Part shown: in pieces, positions 9,280 through 16,973 of the stretch | Position numbering within the stretch: position 1 is the stretch's first letter | Layout of the letters: the number at the start of each line of letters is the position of its first letter | Assembly: GCA_002482545.1 (NCBI GenBank) | Contig: DLGF01000025.1 | Span: forward strand, 62,001 to 126,000 | Origin: Sporomusaceae bacterium UBA7701 | Lineage (GTDB): Bacteria > Bacillota > Negativicutes > Sporomusales > UBA7701 | Reading direction: 5' to 3' | Length of the DNA: 64,000 nt | Notes under the pieces: model-generated | Told to the model about the DNA's origin: nothing | The model's database searches: none | What the model saw: only the letters and a program-made list of their open reading frames with translations | Program-made: the position numbers and the translations under genes

Positions 9280-9483
9280 CGCAACAGTCTCCCATCATTT
9301 TTTAATTCTAAGCATACAAGTCCTAGCTCATCATTGCGGGGCAACCGGGACGATTGTCCGTCTAACGCGCGGATTTGGACGAATTTCGTCTCCCCCTTTC
9401 TCAGGCTGCGATATGGTCCTCCTTTCTTTGTACGTTGCAGGTTCAATCCTCTATTGATAAAATCATATATTTTTTTGTTTATT

Positions 9484-9512
9484 ATCATATATTATTTTCC
9501 ACCTCTTTTCAA
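9484..9512 (-). promoter_or_regulatory. Operon promoter with candidate GntR operator
   Basis: On the minus strand TTGAAA (9507-9512) and TATGAT (9484-9489) are 17 bases apart, giving a good sigma-A promoter for the catabolic operon. The -10 region lies inside ATCATATATTATTT (9484-9497), whose exact reverse complement sits in the gntR promoter at 10341-10354. The shared 14-mer is a plausible operator for the GntR protein. A 200-base leader follows before the first gene. Confidence 0.65.
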
Positions 9513-9580
9513 CAATAATAGTCAATAAATTTAAAATTTTTGGGGTCTTCTTACATTTGAGCCATGCTTGCTGCTTATAA

Positions 9581-9616
9581 ATGAAAAAATTCGAGGGGCT
9601 TAAATCCCTCGAATTT
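9581..9616 (-). terminator. Terminator of the GntR gene
   Basis: An 11-bp stem (AAATTCGAGGG and complement, 8-base loop) is followed on the minus strand by a T run, directly after the GntR stop codon at 9640. It insulates the regulator from the operon promoter. Confidence 0.85.
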
Positions 9617-9639
9617 CTCAATGTTGCAGTATGGAGTTT

Positions 9640-10296
9640 CTACATGGTTTTCTTGCGTTGCTTTACGGCATACAGCATCTTCAGTTTGTGCTGGCGGGCG
9701 AATTCTTCGATCTTTTCCGGCGGGGCCGCCGCCTTGAACAATTGTATCAGTTCCTCATGCTCCGCGATCGATTCCTTGGCCCGGCGAGGCACGAACGAAA
9801 AGACGGCCTTGCGCACCTGCGCCAGCCTTTGCCACGTCAGCCGCAAGCGGTCGATGAGATAAGTATTGCCGCACCGCTGGTAAATGGTATCGTGAAATTT
9901 CCGGTTCAGCTCGCCGAATTGCGCAAACTCCAAATCGTCCAGCGCCTGCTGCATGGCTTTATTCAAGGCCTCCAGCTCTTCGATGTCCTGCGGGGTCATC
10001 GCCAGGGCGGCCAGGGAGGTCGCGCCGCCGTCCAACAGGGCCAGCACCCACTGCGTCTCTTCGTAGTCGGTGTCATCCATCAATTGGACGACAGCGCCGC
10101 TGTAAGGAATAGTCTGGACGAAGCCGTCCGCTTCCAGCTGGCGAATGGCTTCCCTGACCGGGATAATGCTCAGGTTCAATTCAGCCGCGACCCGGTCAAT
10201 GACAATCCGGTCCCCCGGCCGGTAGGTGCTGTCGAGAATCCGGGAGCGAATAAATTCGTAGGCCTGTTGTGTTTTCATCATACGGGGTTTTTCCAT
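9640..10296 (-). CDS. GntR-family transcriptional regulator, FCD type
   Basis: This protein of about 218 residues has an N-terminal winged helix (AYEFIRSRILDSTYRPGDR, then LNLSIIPVREAIRQLEADG) and a C-terminal all-helical FCD ligand domain containing FHDTIYQRCGN, whose Asp/His residues normally hold a metal and bind a carboxylate ligand. I place the start at ATG 10296 because the promoter -10 (10331-10336) is too close to the upstream ATG at 10323. It probably senses the acid or a breakdown product and represses both itself and the operon, since the same 14-mer is present in both promoters. Confidence 0.88.
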   Translation of the reverse strand: MEKPRMMKTQQAYEFIRSRILDSTYRPGDRIVIDRVAAELNLSIIPVREAIRQLEADGFVQTIPYSGAVVQLMDDTDYEETQWVLALLDGGATSLAALAMTPQDIEELEALNKAMQQALDDLEFAQFGELNRKFHDTIYQRCGNTYLIDRLRLTWQRLAQVRKAVFSFVPRRAKESIAEHEELIQLFKAAAPPEKIEEFARQHKLKMLYAVKQRKKTM

Positions 10297-10330
10297 CTCG
10301 CTATCATCGCTTATACTGTTCATATTAGAT

Positions 10331-10359
10331 ATTATAGAGCAAATAATATATGATTTCAA
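10331..10359 (-). promoter_or_regulatory. GntR gene promoter and operator copy
   Basis: TTGAAA (10354-10359) and TATAAT (10331-10336) are 17 bases apart on the minus strand. Between them lies AAATAATATATGAT (10341-10354), the reverse complement of the 14-mer in the operon promoter. This arrangement suggests autorepression. Confidence 0.65.
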
Positions 10360-10477
10360 TCATCAACCGTCCTTCGCCCCCCGGGGCGCTGCCCCCGCCC
10401 CGCGGCCAAGGCCGCGATTTCAGCAATAAGATTCTTTATTTATCGAACCAGTTTGCAAACACCAGACAGCCGTTCCA

Positions 10478-10720
10478 TCAAAAAGCCTCCATCACCGTGC
10501 GCCGGCCGGTGACATGGTTCACGCCGGCCTCCAGGAAATAAAGAACCCTTAAACGCTCCAGGTTTTCCACCGCCGCCAGCGTATCCTGCAACAATCTGAT
10601 CTGCTCCGGATTCAACGTATCCGCCAACAAATTATACCGGTCGGCAAAAGAGTCCCATAAGGGACGAAACAATTCATGCCCCGTAAACGGCAGCCCTGTA
10701 AATTCCGGTAAAGGTTCCAT
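10478..10720 (-). CDS. Hypothetical protein, 80 aa
   Basis: I do not recognise this protein. It starts at ATG 10720 after a purine-rich site (AAGGGAG). It appears helical and acidic in the middle (NPEQIRLLQDTLAAVENLERLRVLYFLEAGV), without membrane segments or cysteines. It lies at the left margin of the AT-rich island and is transcribed away from the Xre-type regulator at 10896; the two share an AT-rich intergenic region with an inverted repeat at 10740-10755. A small cofactor or accessory role is possible but not supported by any motif. Confidence 0.6.
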   Translation of the reverse strand: MEPLPEFTGLPFTGHELFRPLWDSFADRYNLLADTLNPEQIRLLQDTLAAVENLERLRVLYFLEAGVNHVTGRRTVMEAF

Positions 10721-10739
10721 TGTTGTTTTTTCTCCCTTC

Positions 10740-10755
10740 TTAAGCGAATGCTTAA
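10740..10755. promoter_or_regulatory. Inverted repeat between divergent genes
   Basis: TTAAGC-GAAT-GCTTAA is a perfect 6-bp inverted repeat just upstream of the gene at 10478-10720, and another TTAAGC lies near 10851 ahead of the Xre gene. It may be an operator for one of the two small Xre regulators. Confidence 0.35.
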
Positions 10756-10895
10756 ATTTTATACTATACTCTTATAATATTATGCAATCATTAAGATGTC
10801 AATTGATTATTTTAGCTATCGTTTAATTTTTAAAACACTAACTATTGTTATTAAGCAATGGTCGCGATAGAATAAACCTAAAGGGAGGTTTTTAA

Positions 10896-11111
10896 ATGCC
10901 GATCAGCTATAAAAAATTATTTCATTTACTTGTAGATAGAGGGCTAAAAGACTCGGATTTAAGAAAAGCAGCCGGCATTTCTGCCCCGACAATGGCCAAA
11001 ATACGGCAAGGTAAAATAATTCAAACGGATATAATCGCTAAAATCTGCGCCGCACTGAACTGCCAGCCGGGCGATATTATGGAATATGTGCCGGAGGAAA
11101 ATAATCAATAA
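10896..11111 (+). CDS. Small Xre-type HTH regulator
   Basis: This 71-residue protein is almost entirely one helix-turn-helix domain of the Cro/C1 (YozG-like) type: KLFHLLVDRGLKDSDLRKAAGISAPTMAKIRQGK holds the scaffold and recognition helices, and IIAKICAALNCQPGDIMEYV is the usual C-terminal helix pair. The ribosome binding site AAAGGGAGG is 9 bases before ATG. It ends just before a terminator. A second gene of the same family follows at 11209, and both share the NCQPGD tail. It probably binds DNA as a dimer; the target is unknown. Confidence 0.85.
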   Translation: MPISYKKLFHLLVDRGLKDSDLRKAAGISAPTMAKIRQGKIIQTDIIAKICAALNCQPGDIMEYVPEENNQ

Positions 11112-11120
11112 AATACATAG

Positions 11121-11145
11121 ACCACCCTCGCCGGGTGGTTTTTGT
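11121..11145 (+). terminator. Terminator after first Xre gene
   Basis: ACCACCC and its complement GGGTGGT form a hairpin with a five-base loop, followed by TTTTT on the plus strand, ten bases after the stop codon. Confidence 0.85.
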
Positions 11146-11208
11146 GTAAATCAGTGTATTATCAATTTTATTAAGCCGTTCTACAATATGCTCAAAGAGG
11201 TGATTATC

Positions 11209-11424
11209 ATTATAAAATGTTATCTGAGCAGAATCATGGGCGAAAAGAGAATAAACATATCGGAATTATCAAAGGACGCCGGTGTTGCCCGGAACACCAT
11301 CACGACCCTCTATCACGAAAACGGCAAAGGTATTACCTGGGAGGTCCTAGAAAAACTCTGCGCCGCTCTCAACTGCCAGCCCGGGGACTTGTTAGAATAT
11401 ATCCCGGATAAGAAAGGCGAATGA
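11209..11424 (+). CDS. Second small Xre-type HTH regulator
   Basis: This Cro/C1-type helix-turn-helix protein has about 71 residues: LSRIMGEKRINISELSKDAG, VARNTITTLYHENGKG, then KLCAALNCQPGDLLEYI. Relatives begin near IKCYLSRIMGE. The best ribosome binding site (AAAGAGGTG, 11194-11202) is 6 bases before an ATT codon at 11209, so the start may be non-canonical. Upstream in-frame GTG 11200 and ATG 11188 lack a good site. It is paralogous to the gene at 10896, with an almost identical C-terminal helix. Confidence 0.75.
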   Translation: MIKCYLSRIMGEKRINISELSKDAGVARNTITTLYHENGKGITWEVLEKLCAALNCQPGDLLEYIPDKKGE

Positions 11425-11905
11425 AACATAATTGGTTCATTGAGTATGAGTGGAGATATATGACGCAATAAAAGGAGTAACCTTAGAGTTGTTTGCTGTA
11501 TTGAAGAAATCGAATTTAGTAATTTATAAATTACCAGCTAATTCCACGCTAAAATAAATCGGCCTCCAGGTTAATGCCTGGAGGTTTCGATCTTTCTAGA
11601 ACGGGCAACGGGATTCAAACCCGCGACTCACGGCTTGGGAATTGGAAAATTTGAGTTTTTAGCCATCTAAGCAGTATTGAAAGATCCAGCTAATCCGGGC
11701 ATTCAGCGGCTCCACTTTTCCATTTCGTCCAATAAATCCAGGTCGTATTAATACGAATTGGTCCGCAAAAGCTGGTTAACCGGCCGACATAGGAAGAAAC
11801 TTCAGATTGGATGATGGAAGCGATCCGAGGCCCTGCAAATCCACCTGTTTTTCACAAGACGATACAAAAGAACTGTTGTATCGTCTACCTAAAGCTTTGA
11901 CTGAC
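11425..11905. other. Intergenic stretch with hairpins and a tRNA remnant
   Basis: No gene is supported. It holds an 8-bp perfect hairpin at 11563-11584 (CCTCCAGG/CCTGGAGG), the tRNA-Gly remnant at 11596-11646, and a 10-bp hairpin at 11857-11886 (AGACGATACA/TGTATCGTCT) that probably ends the large gene at 11906 on the minus strand. Confidence 0.6.
11596..11646 (-). pseudogene. Decayed 3' half of a tRNA-Gly gene
   Basis: About 44 bases align with the 3' half of the intact tRNA-Gly at 19157-19231, with about six mismatches, all transitions, and the same orientation. Similarity stops in the anticodon stem. Both copies are followed on the minus strand by a hairpin built around CCTCCA/TGGA. This is the pattern left by an element that integrated into a tRNA 3' end, with the distal copy later decaying. 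Confidence 0.7.
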
Positions 11906-14900
11906 TCAAAAGTCTACAAAATGACTTTTCTTCCACAATTCAATAGTTTCAATAATTCTATTTTCTGCAATTGGTAATAATAGAAATCTGGAATGAATCA
12001 GGGCGACGAGCCTTTTTAGAGTTATTTTAGAATCTCGATTGTTAACCAAATTTGTTATTAATGTCTGGACAATTATATCATTATGCAGTGCCAAATCTGC
12101 TTGTTTAGATAATTCATATAAAAACTGTACTGATACCTGAATTGCGGAATTTGGTTCGCAATATTCCCCCCCCAGCAATCGAGATACTTTATCAAACAGG
12201 CCTACATTCATTTTCCCTTCAGACTTTATAGAATGAAGTAATATTTCGGCATTAATAGCTGGATATTGATAATTAGACAAAATTAAACGCAACACAGCCT
12301 CATTATAAGACGCTCTTTCTAGATGCCCGCGCTTTAAGCAAATGTCTAAAACTTGTTGTGTCCATAAACCTTCGACTTTAAAGGATTGAGCAAACAATCT
12401 CAAGGTAAGATCATCCGAAAATAGTAATGTTTTTGTCTCCTGTGCTATCAATATGCTCTCTATGAAAGATTTGCCAACCTTATCGTCCCATTCCAACTTT
12501 TGCTGTCGATCAAAATTAAGGACCGCATTACAGGGTAGAACTTTACAATGTTTATCAATCCACGATAGGATTCTTTCATAATGTGCAACTGTCTTGATAA
12601 CATTATCAACAGAAACCTCATCTTTAACATAACTATCACCACTCTGCCCAATAGTCACAAACCCACGTACGCCAAAAGATTTTAACTGACTCACTTTATT
12701 ACTCAATAAATCAACTGTAGATTGTCCGATACCGATTTCACCTAAACACTTAGCTACTTGGTCTTGAACATTCAGTCCGTGTATCGTTAACAAGGCGATA
12801 ACATCTATAGTTATCTCCGCGCTAATATTTATTGAGGTATTTGCGAAACTAGCCCTCAGCCCTATATCTTGTTGATTAACTACTGCCCCCCACACATCGA
12901 TCACATCTTTATCAACCAAACGAGCAAACGTGCCTAGCGTAATATCTCCATTTTTATACGTGTTTTCAACAAGTTCTAGAAACTCTTTCCGCTCATTATC
13001 AGTCTTAATTATCGCCTCTAGGCCCTCCGGTAGCGCACCTTCCTTCAGAGGCTTGCCAATAGGAACACTAAAGAAACCCGGAATATTTACCAAATCATTT
13101 TCAGTTAATGCAAGACTTTCATGAAGAGCATGAACAAATTTAGTCTTTATCTCAACTATTTTTCCATAACGACGTGTAACAGGACCATCTTTCAGTACAA
13201 CATTGTCTCCAACTTTTTTACCTAACAATCTTTGGGCCATTATATTCGCCGGAGTTATTTCTCCTTGCGCTAATATAGCATCCTTTCGATCAACAATAAA
13301 ATATGTTTCGCGCCGGCCAGTATCACTTTCAACAATTGCCGCTGTATTAACTTTAACTTCATTAGCATCCAGCCAACCACCATGCGTTGCGGAAATGCTA
13401 AAAAAAGTGGAAATATAATGTGAATGCATCTCCCCTGTTCCAATATTGCGCCGCAATTCATAGCATAATTCGAGGGCCTCGCGATGCATATCCCTTACCC
13501 AATAAAGCTTAGTTAGTAAAACTGCTAACTCTGCTGGTAATGTTGATGCATCGATTTTAGAATGCAGAAAGTCATCTACCAAGTCATAGCTTCTTGAATT
13601 ATTATTTATTATTGCTAATCTTAGTTTAATCTCTAGATCATCAGGGTTATTTTTGAGATACTTTTCACACACCGCTCTTGCTTCAGGCAAATTTCCTGTT
13701 TCCTGTAATATGACCGCTTCAATCTCTACATAAAATCTTTGCACCAACTCATGACTAGCGACTTTACATATTTCCAAGGCTTTACCGCTTTTACCAGCTT
13801 TATATAAAGCAATCAAGTATCGATGTAAGATGGGCGAATCACAATCAGTGTTAGTTATCCTTGCGTAGACCTGGGACGCGACATCATACTCCCCCAAATT
13901 ATATAGTTCATCTGCCAATCGTTGGATATGATGATATGGTGTTAAATCGTTAATAAGCGCTACAGCTTCTTTGAGTATGGCAATTGCGGAATTATTACCC
14001 GTCTGCTTCTTTTCAAGCTCAGCCGAGTCAACTATTATTCGGATATCAGCCTCTCCACCAAGTTGTTTCAATTGGTCCAAAACAAGTTTTGCAGACTCCA
14101 GTTTGTCTGTATCCAAATAAATATGCATCAAGAGTCTTCGAGCATCCAAAGCGATTTCGCTTGGAATACCTTCAATTCGTAAGTATTCGTCTATAATATT
14201 AGTCGCTTTAGGTAATTCTCCATTATTAGCCAATGCTTGTGCTAGAAGCAATGGAATCTCAGGATGATTTGAGTCAAACGGTATACCTTCAAAAATTGAA
14301 ACAGCCTTGGCCCAATTCCTTTTCTCGAGCGCGAAAGCCGCATCCTGTTTTTGATATTCAACATTCGTAGGATCGATAGACAGTGCAATTTCTATATCGG
14401 CCTCAGCATCATCAATTTTGCCAAGCATTCTATGCCCAAGAGCCCGATTATATAACCAGGCAACCTTGATCTCTCGTAATTGAGTATTATTCACCTTTTC
14501 CCAGGCTTTAGATATTAGCTCGACGGCCTTTTCTATTCTCTTTTTCTTAATACTGTCTAATTGCTTTCCTATAACCACTCCGTGATCGCTCGTCATAGAG
14601 TCTAGTATTATACTACCTAATGAGGCTAAAGCATCTGGCCTATTTTCCTTATCGTTCTCCACCGCTATACCAAACCATTTCTCAGCCTCAGCTTCACTAC
14701 CTTGTTTTTGAGAAAATATACCCAATGCATAGGCTATTTCAGTTGAATTTCGAAGTGCTTCAGGGATAGTAGATAGCAAGGTATTAAAATCAGTGCTTAT
14801 TGATGTTGCCTGTACTATTATTGAATAAGCGCTACTGTTAACTGGGTTAAGAATCAATACTTCTTTTGCTTTTTGAATGGCCTGCTCGGGCATATTCATT

Positions 14901-15766
14901 ATAAGATATCCGTATCCTGCATTACGAATAGCTTTCTCCTCGGTTGGCTGATATTGTAATGCTTCAACTAATAATGGGCCAGCCAATTCATATTTAGCAA
15001 AAGCTAAGTGTGCTGCTGCCATGTCCGTCAATAACTTAAATCTTACTATTGGTTGGGCTTGATTCCATATCCGTTCTTTAAGCGGGTTTAAAAATAAAAG
15101 TGCTTCTGAAGGCTTATTATCGTCAATTAAATCCTCGGCATATTTTAGTTCAGCTTGATATTCAGTAGTCATCAAATTAGTTGATATATCGATGGTTGAT
15201 GAAATACCTTGAAATATCGCTGCTACCCCTCTTGCTAATTCTACTAATTGAACTGAATTGTCACTTATAGATTTATTTATTTCGGCTGCGAAATGATTCA
15301 GTCCGCCCTTTAACTCTATTTGCGTTGTCGAGATTGTGTCTAGTTTCTCTTCCGTTTTTTCGTAGAAACTTTTTTCTCTAAGAATTTTATCTAATTCCCA
15401 AGATTTTGACATTTCTTCCTTTAAAGAAGCAATAAAAAACTCTATTGCTTCTTGGGTAGCACTAGGAGCATCATCAAATCCTCTTGAATCAATATCCCGC
15501 CATGCTAAACAGTTTTGACTATAAAAGCACGCCCTAACTATAATGTCCCAATTATCTCGCCGTTCGAGAAAGCAACTCGAAGGCTCTCCAAATTGATTAC
15601 CATATTTCTCAAAAAACTTTGTTATGGCTCCATCAATAGCCTTGTTTACCATAGTAACTAATGCTTCATTTTCTTCTTTAAAAACATTAGTAACTATGTA
15701 TTTCCCTAGGTCATATGTTGCCTTTACGGCTGCTCCGATGAAAGTTTCTAGTAGCGGCATATACAT
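11906..15766 (-). CDS. Large TPR protein with GreAB-C-like and PIN-like domains
   Basis: This soluble 1286-residue protein has several regions. A helical N-terminal domain (about 1-150, with SQNCLAWRDID near 90) and a linker are followed by a long array of TPR-type helical hairpins, about residues 200-760. A small beta domain near 815-870 (RLLGKKVGDNVVL, then YGKIVEI) resembles the C-terminal domain of GreA/GreB. A further alpha/beta domain near 985-1140 has a PIN-like pattern: ITIDVIALL at the first acidic strand and LLFSDDLTLRLFAQ near 1118, carrying paired aspartates. The rest is helical. PIN domains are usually metal-dependent RNases, so an RNA-cleaving effector with a TPR sensing scaffold is a reasonable inference. 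The gene is much more AT-rich than the core and lies in an island of mobile-element remnants. No partner gene is clearly coupled to it. There is no transmembrane segment. Confidence 0.7.
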   Translation of the reverse strand: MYMPLLETFIGAAVKATYDLGKYIVTNVFKEENEALVTMVNKAIDGAITKFFEKYGNQFGEPSSCFLERRDNWDIIVRACFYSQNCLAWRDIDSRGFDDAPSATQEAIEFFIASLKEEMSKSWELDKILREKSFYEKTEEKLDTISTTQIELKGGLNHFAAEINKSISDNSVQLVELARGVAAIFQGISSTIDISTNLMTTEYQAELKYAEDLIDDNKPSEALLFLNPLKERIWNQAQPIVRFKLLTDMAAAHLAFAKYELAGPLLVEALQYQPTEEKAIRNAGYGYLIMNMPEQAIQKAKEVLILNPVNSSAYSIIVQATSISTDFNTLLSTIPEALRNSTEIAYALGIFSQKQGSEAEAEKWFGIAVENDKENRPDALASLGSIILDSMTSDHGVVIGKQLDSIKKKRIEKAVELISKAWEKVNNTQLREIKVAWLYNRALGHRMLGKIDDAEADIEIALSIDPTNVEYQKQDAAFALEKRNWAKAVSIFEGIPFDSNHPEIPLLLAQALANNGELPKATNIIDEYLRIEGIPSEIALDARRLLMHIYLDTDKLESAKLVLDQLKQLGGEADIRIIVDSAELEKKQTGNNSAIAILKEAVALINDLTPYHHIQRLADELYNLGEYDVASQVYARITNTDCDSPILHRYLIALYKAGKSGKALEICKVASHELVQRFYVEIEAVILQETGNLPEARAVCEKYLKNNPDDLEIKLRLAIINNNSRSYDLVDDFLHSKIDASTLPAELAVLLTKLYWVRDMHREALELCYELRRNIGTGEMHSHYISTFFSISATHGGWLDANEVKVNTAAIVESDTGRRETYFIVDRKDAILAQGEITPANIMAQRLLGKKVGDNVVLKDGPVTRRYGKIVEIKTKFVHALHESLALTENDLVNIPGFFSVPIGKPLKEGALPEGLEAIIKTDNERKEFLELVENTYKNGDITLGTFARLVDKDVIDVWGAVVNQQDIGLRASFANTSINISAEITIDVIALLTIHGLNVQDQVAKCLGEIGIGQSTVDLLSNKVSQLKSFGVRGFVTIGQSGDSYVKDEVSVDNVIKTVAHYERILSWIDKHCKVLPCNAVLNFDRQQKLEWDDKVGKSFIESILIAQETKTLLFSDDLTLRLFAQSFKVEGLWTQQVLDICLKRGHLERASYNEAVLRLILSNYQYPAINAEILLHSIKSEGKMNVGLFDKVSRLLGGEYCEPNSAIQVSVQFLYELSKQADLALHNDIIVQTLITNLVNNRDSKITLKRLVALIHSRFLLLPIAENRIIETIELWKKSHFVDF

Positions 15767-15981
15767 ACTCCCTTAACTTAAAACAAATTGCCAATCGTTG
15801 ATTAATTAAGATAATACTCTGCAACCAATGTTTTATCCTTGTTACTTTAAATTAATAAAAATTCTTTTACACTTAGGATGATACAAGGGGACGGTTTCTT
15901 TTTATATCAAGCTAAATAACAATCCTTTTTTCCGGTTTAGCTGGTGGAGGTACCCACGACCTAACAAAACCACATAACACA

Positions 15982-16008
15982 AAGAGCCCGCGAAATTCGC
16001 GGACTCTT
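15982..16008 (-). terminator. Terminator next to the tmRNA remnant
   Basis: AAGAG-CCCGCG pairs with CGCGG-ACTCTT through one mismatch, loop AAATT. On the minus strand it lies about 18 bases past the tmRNA-like tail, the spacing of a true ssrA terminator. Confidence 0.7.
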
Positions 16009-16026
16009 AAGTCTTCCGGATTTGCA

Positions 16027-16060
16027 TGGCGGAGGTGAAGGGGGTCGAACCCCTGTCCCA
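16027..16060 (-). pseudogene. 3' end of tmRNA (ssrA) as an attachment-site remnant
   Basis: On the minus strand the sequence reads GGGACAGGGGTTCGACCC, then CCTTCACCTCCGCCA. This has the GGAC segment, T-arm, acceptor 3' strand and encoded CCA seen at the end of bacterial tmRNA, followed by a terminator. The 5' part is absent: the fragment abuts the RelE-type gene ending at 16074, and no full ssrA is in the window. ssrA 3' ends are common targets of tyrosine integrases. The discriminator base is G rather than A, so decay or variation is present. Confidence 0.65.
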
Positions 16061-16073
16061 ATTTATGTCAAAA

Positions 16074-16391
16074 TTACAGTAGCCAGCCGTAATCTTGGCG
16101 GGTATCCACAACCGCGTCCACGTAAACGATGGAGCCTTTGATCTGGTAAATCAGAAGATACCTCTTCTCCAGCAGAAGTTTGCGGTATTTTGCCGGCGTA
16201 ATAAGCGGATCCATTAAGGCCGGATTCCTTTCAGGATATTGTTCCAACGATTTCGCTTTACTCTGGAAATCTTCAATAAGCCGCTGGGCTGCCGCTTCGC
16301 TGACCTGAGCTAAAAACCGGGCATGAGACACCAGCATTTGGGCAGCTTCCTCGGATATGACGACCGTAAACACTCTATTTTCGCTGTCCAC
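16074..16391 (-). CDS. RelE/ParE-superfamily toxin
   Basis: This 105-residue protein has the compact alpha/beta pattern of RelE/ParE toxins: FTVVISEEAAQMLVSHARFL, AAQRLIEDFQSKAKSLEQYP, then YRKLLLEKRYLLIYQIKG and a final VYVDAVVDTRQDYGWLL strand. The C-terminal Arg and Tyr are in positions used for ribosome-dependent mRNA cleavage in RelE relatives, whereas ParE relatives act on gyrase; which applies cannot be decided. It overlaps the antitoxin gene by 17 bases on the same strand and comes second, the usual order for Phd/RelE pairs. It lies next to a tmRNA attachment remnant, consistent with a carried module. Confidence 0.85.
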   Translation of the reverse strand: MDSENRVFTVVISEEAAQMLVSHARFLAQVSEAAAQRLIEDFQSKAKSLEQYPERNPALMDPLITPAKYRKLLLEKRYLLIYQIKGSIVYVDAVVDTRQDYGWLL

Positions 16392-16662
16392 CCAGTACCT
16401 CGCGAACGGCAGCCTTCATCATGCTGGATACATCGTCTACAGAATGTCCCGAATTTCCCTGTAACCGGCTTTCCTCGGCCACAAGCAGACTTTCTCGCAA
16501 ACGCAGCATGCTTTCCCTGCGCGCATAAGACGCAATATCCATAACCACAAGGTCGCCTTCACCATTTTTGGTAAGGTAAACCGGCTCTCCCGAGCGCTTG
16601 CACAAGTCGGAGATCTCATTATAATTTTTACGGATCGCTGCAGACGGCTTTATATTCATCAT
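16375..16662 (-). CDS. Phd/YefM-type antitoxin
   Basis: This protein of about 95 residues carries the Phd/YefM pattern: MNIKPSAAIRKNYNEISDLC, then GEPVYLTKNGEGDLVVMDIASYARRE. The N-terminal half should bind operator DNA and the disordered C-terminal half should neutralise the toxin encoded by the overlapping downstream gene. ATG 16662 was chosen because a GGGGGCGGGTGG tract precedes it; an upstream GTG at 16680 has no site. A long inverted repeat covers the promoter just upstream (16681-16717), which fits autoregulation by the complex. Confidence 0.87.
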   Translation of the reverse strand: MMNIKPSAAIRKNYNEISDLCKRSGEPVYLTKNGEGDLVVMDIASYARRESMLRLRESLLVAEESRLQGNSGHSVDDVSSMMKAAVREVLGGQRK

Positions 16663-16680
16663 TACCACCCGCCCCCTCAC

Positions 16681-16717
16681 GTAGTACTATTGTATACTTA
16701 TTATATGCTAATACTAC
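16681..16717 (-). promoter_or_regulatory. Toxin-antitoxin promoter with inverted repeat
   Basis: GTAGTA at 16681 and TACTAC at 16712 flank an AT-rich core with several TATA-like -10 candidates. The arrangement fits the operator of an autoregulated Phd-type antitoxin. Confidence 0.5.
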
Positions 16718-16766
16718 TACCCATAATCAAATTTGTCCATAGCATGATTTTATTACACCCAAGGAA

Positions 16767-16803
16767 ATATACCATCCTGTGGCAAGCCCACAGGATGGTA
16801 TAT
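16767..16803. terminator. Strong 16-bp hairpin after integrase remnant
   Basis: A perfect 16-bp stem (ATATACCATCCTGTGG and complement, loop CAAGC) lies just past the stop codon of the integrase remnant on the minus strand. T-rich sequence follows on both sides, so it may act in both directions. Confidence 0.8.
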
Positions 16804-16807
16804 TTAT

Positions 16808-16973
16808 TTATTCGACAGCTTTAACTTTTCGGGTGAACATCCCGTTCAGCACCTTAACCACCTCTGCCTGCATCTCCGGCAACACGTGAGCGTAAGTATC
16901 CTGAGTCATCGCTACCGTGCTATGCCCTAAACGCTCCGAGACTACCTTAACCGGAATTCCTTTCAGCAGCAAT
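16808..16973 (-). pseudogene. Tyrosine integrase, C-terminal fragment
   Basis: The minus strand encodes about 55 residues matching the end of phage-type tyrosine recombinases: LLLKGIPVKVVSERLGHSTV, then AMTQDTYAHVLPEMQ, followed by a stop. The LGH histidine and the DTYAHV tyrosine nucleophile are present, but the SAM-like N-terminal domain and the first catalytic Arg are missing. The fragment stops exactly where the palindromic repeat at 16974-17002 begins. It is the remains of an integrative element and cannot be functional alone. Confidence 0.85.

Larger units (their letters stand above)
15767..16073. other. Intergenic stretch with repeat, terminator and tmRNA remnant
   Basis: No gene is supported. 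It carries the presumed promoter region of the large TPR gene, a degenerate copy of the palindromic repeat core (ACAAGGGGACGGTTTC, 15882-15897, between TGATA and TATCA arms), a terminator at 15982-16008 and the tmRNA-like tail at 16027-16060. Confidence 0.6.

Noticed and set aside
9276..9488. 70-codon open frame in the leader of the catabolic operon, ending in a TTGA overlap with the dehydratase start
   Set aside because: Its start overlaps the promoter -10 and has no ribosome binding site; the sequence looks like random leader translation.
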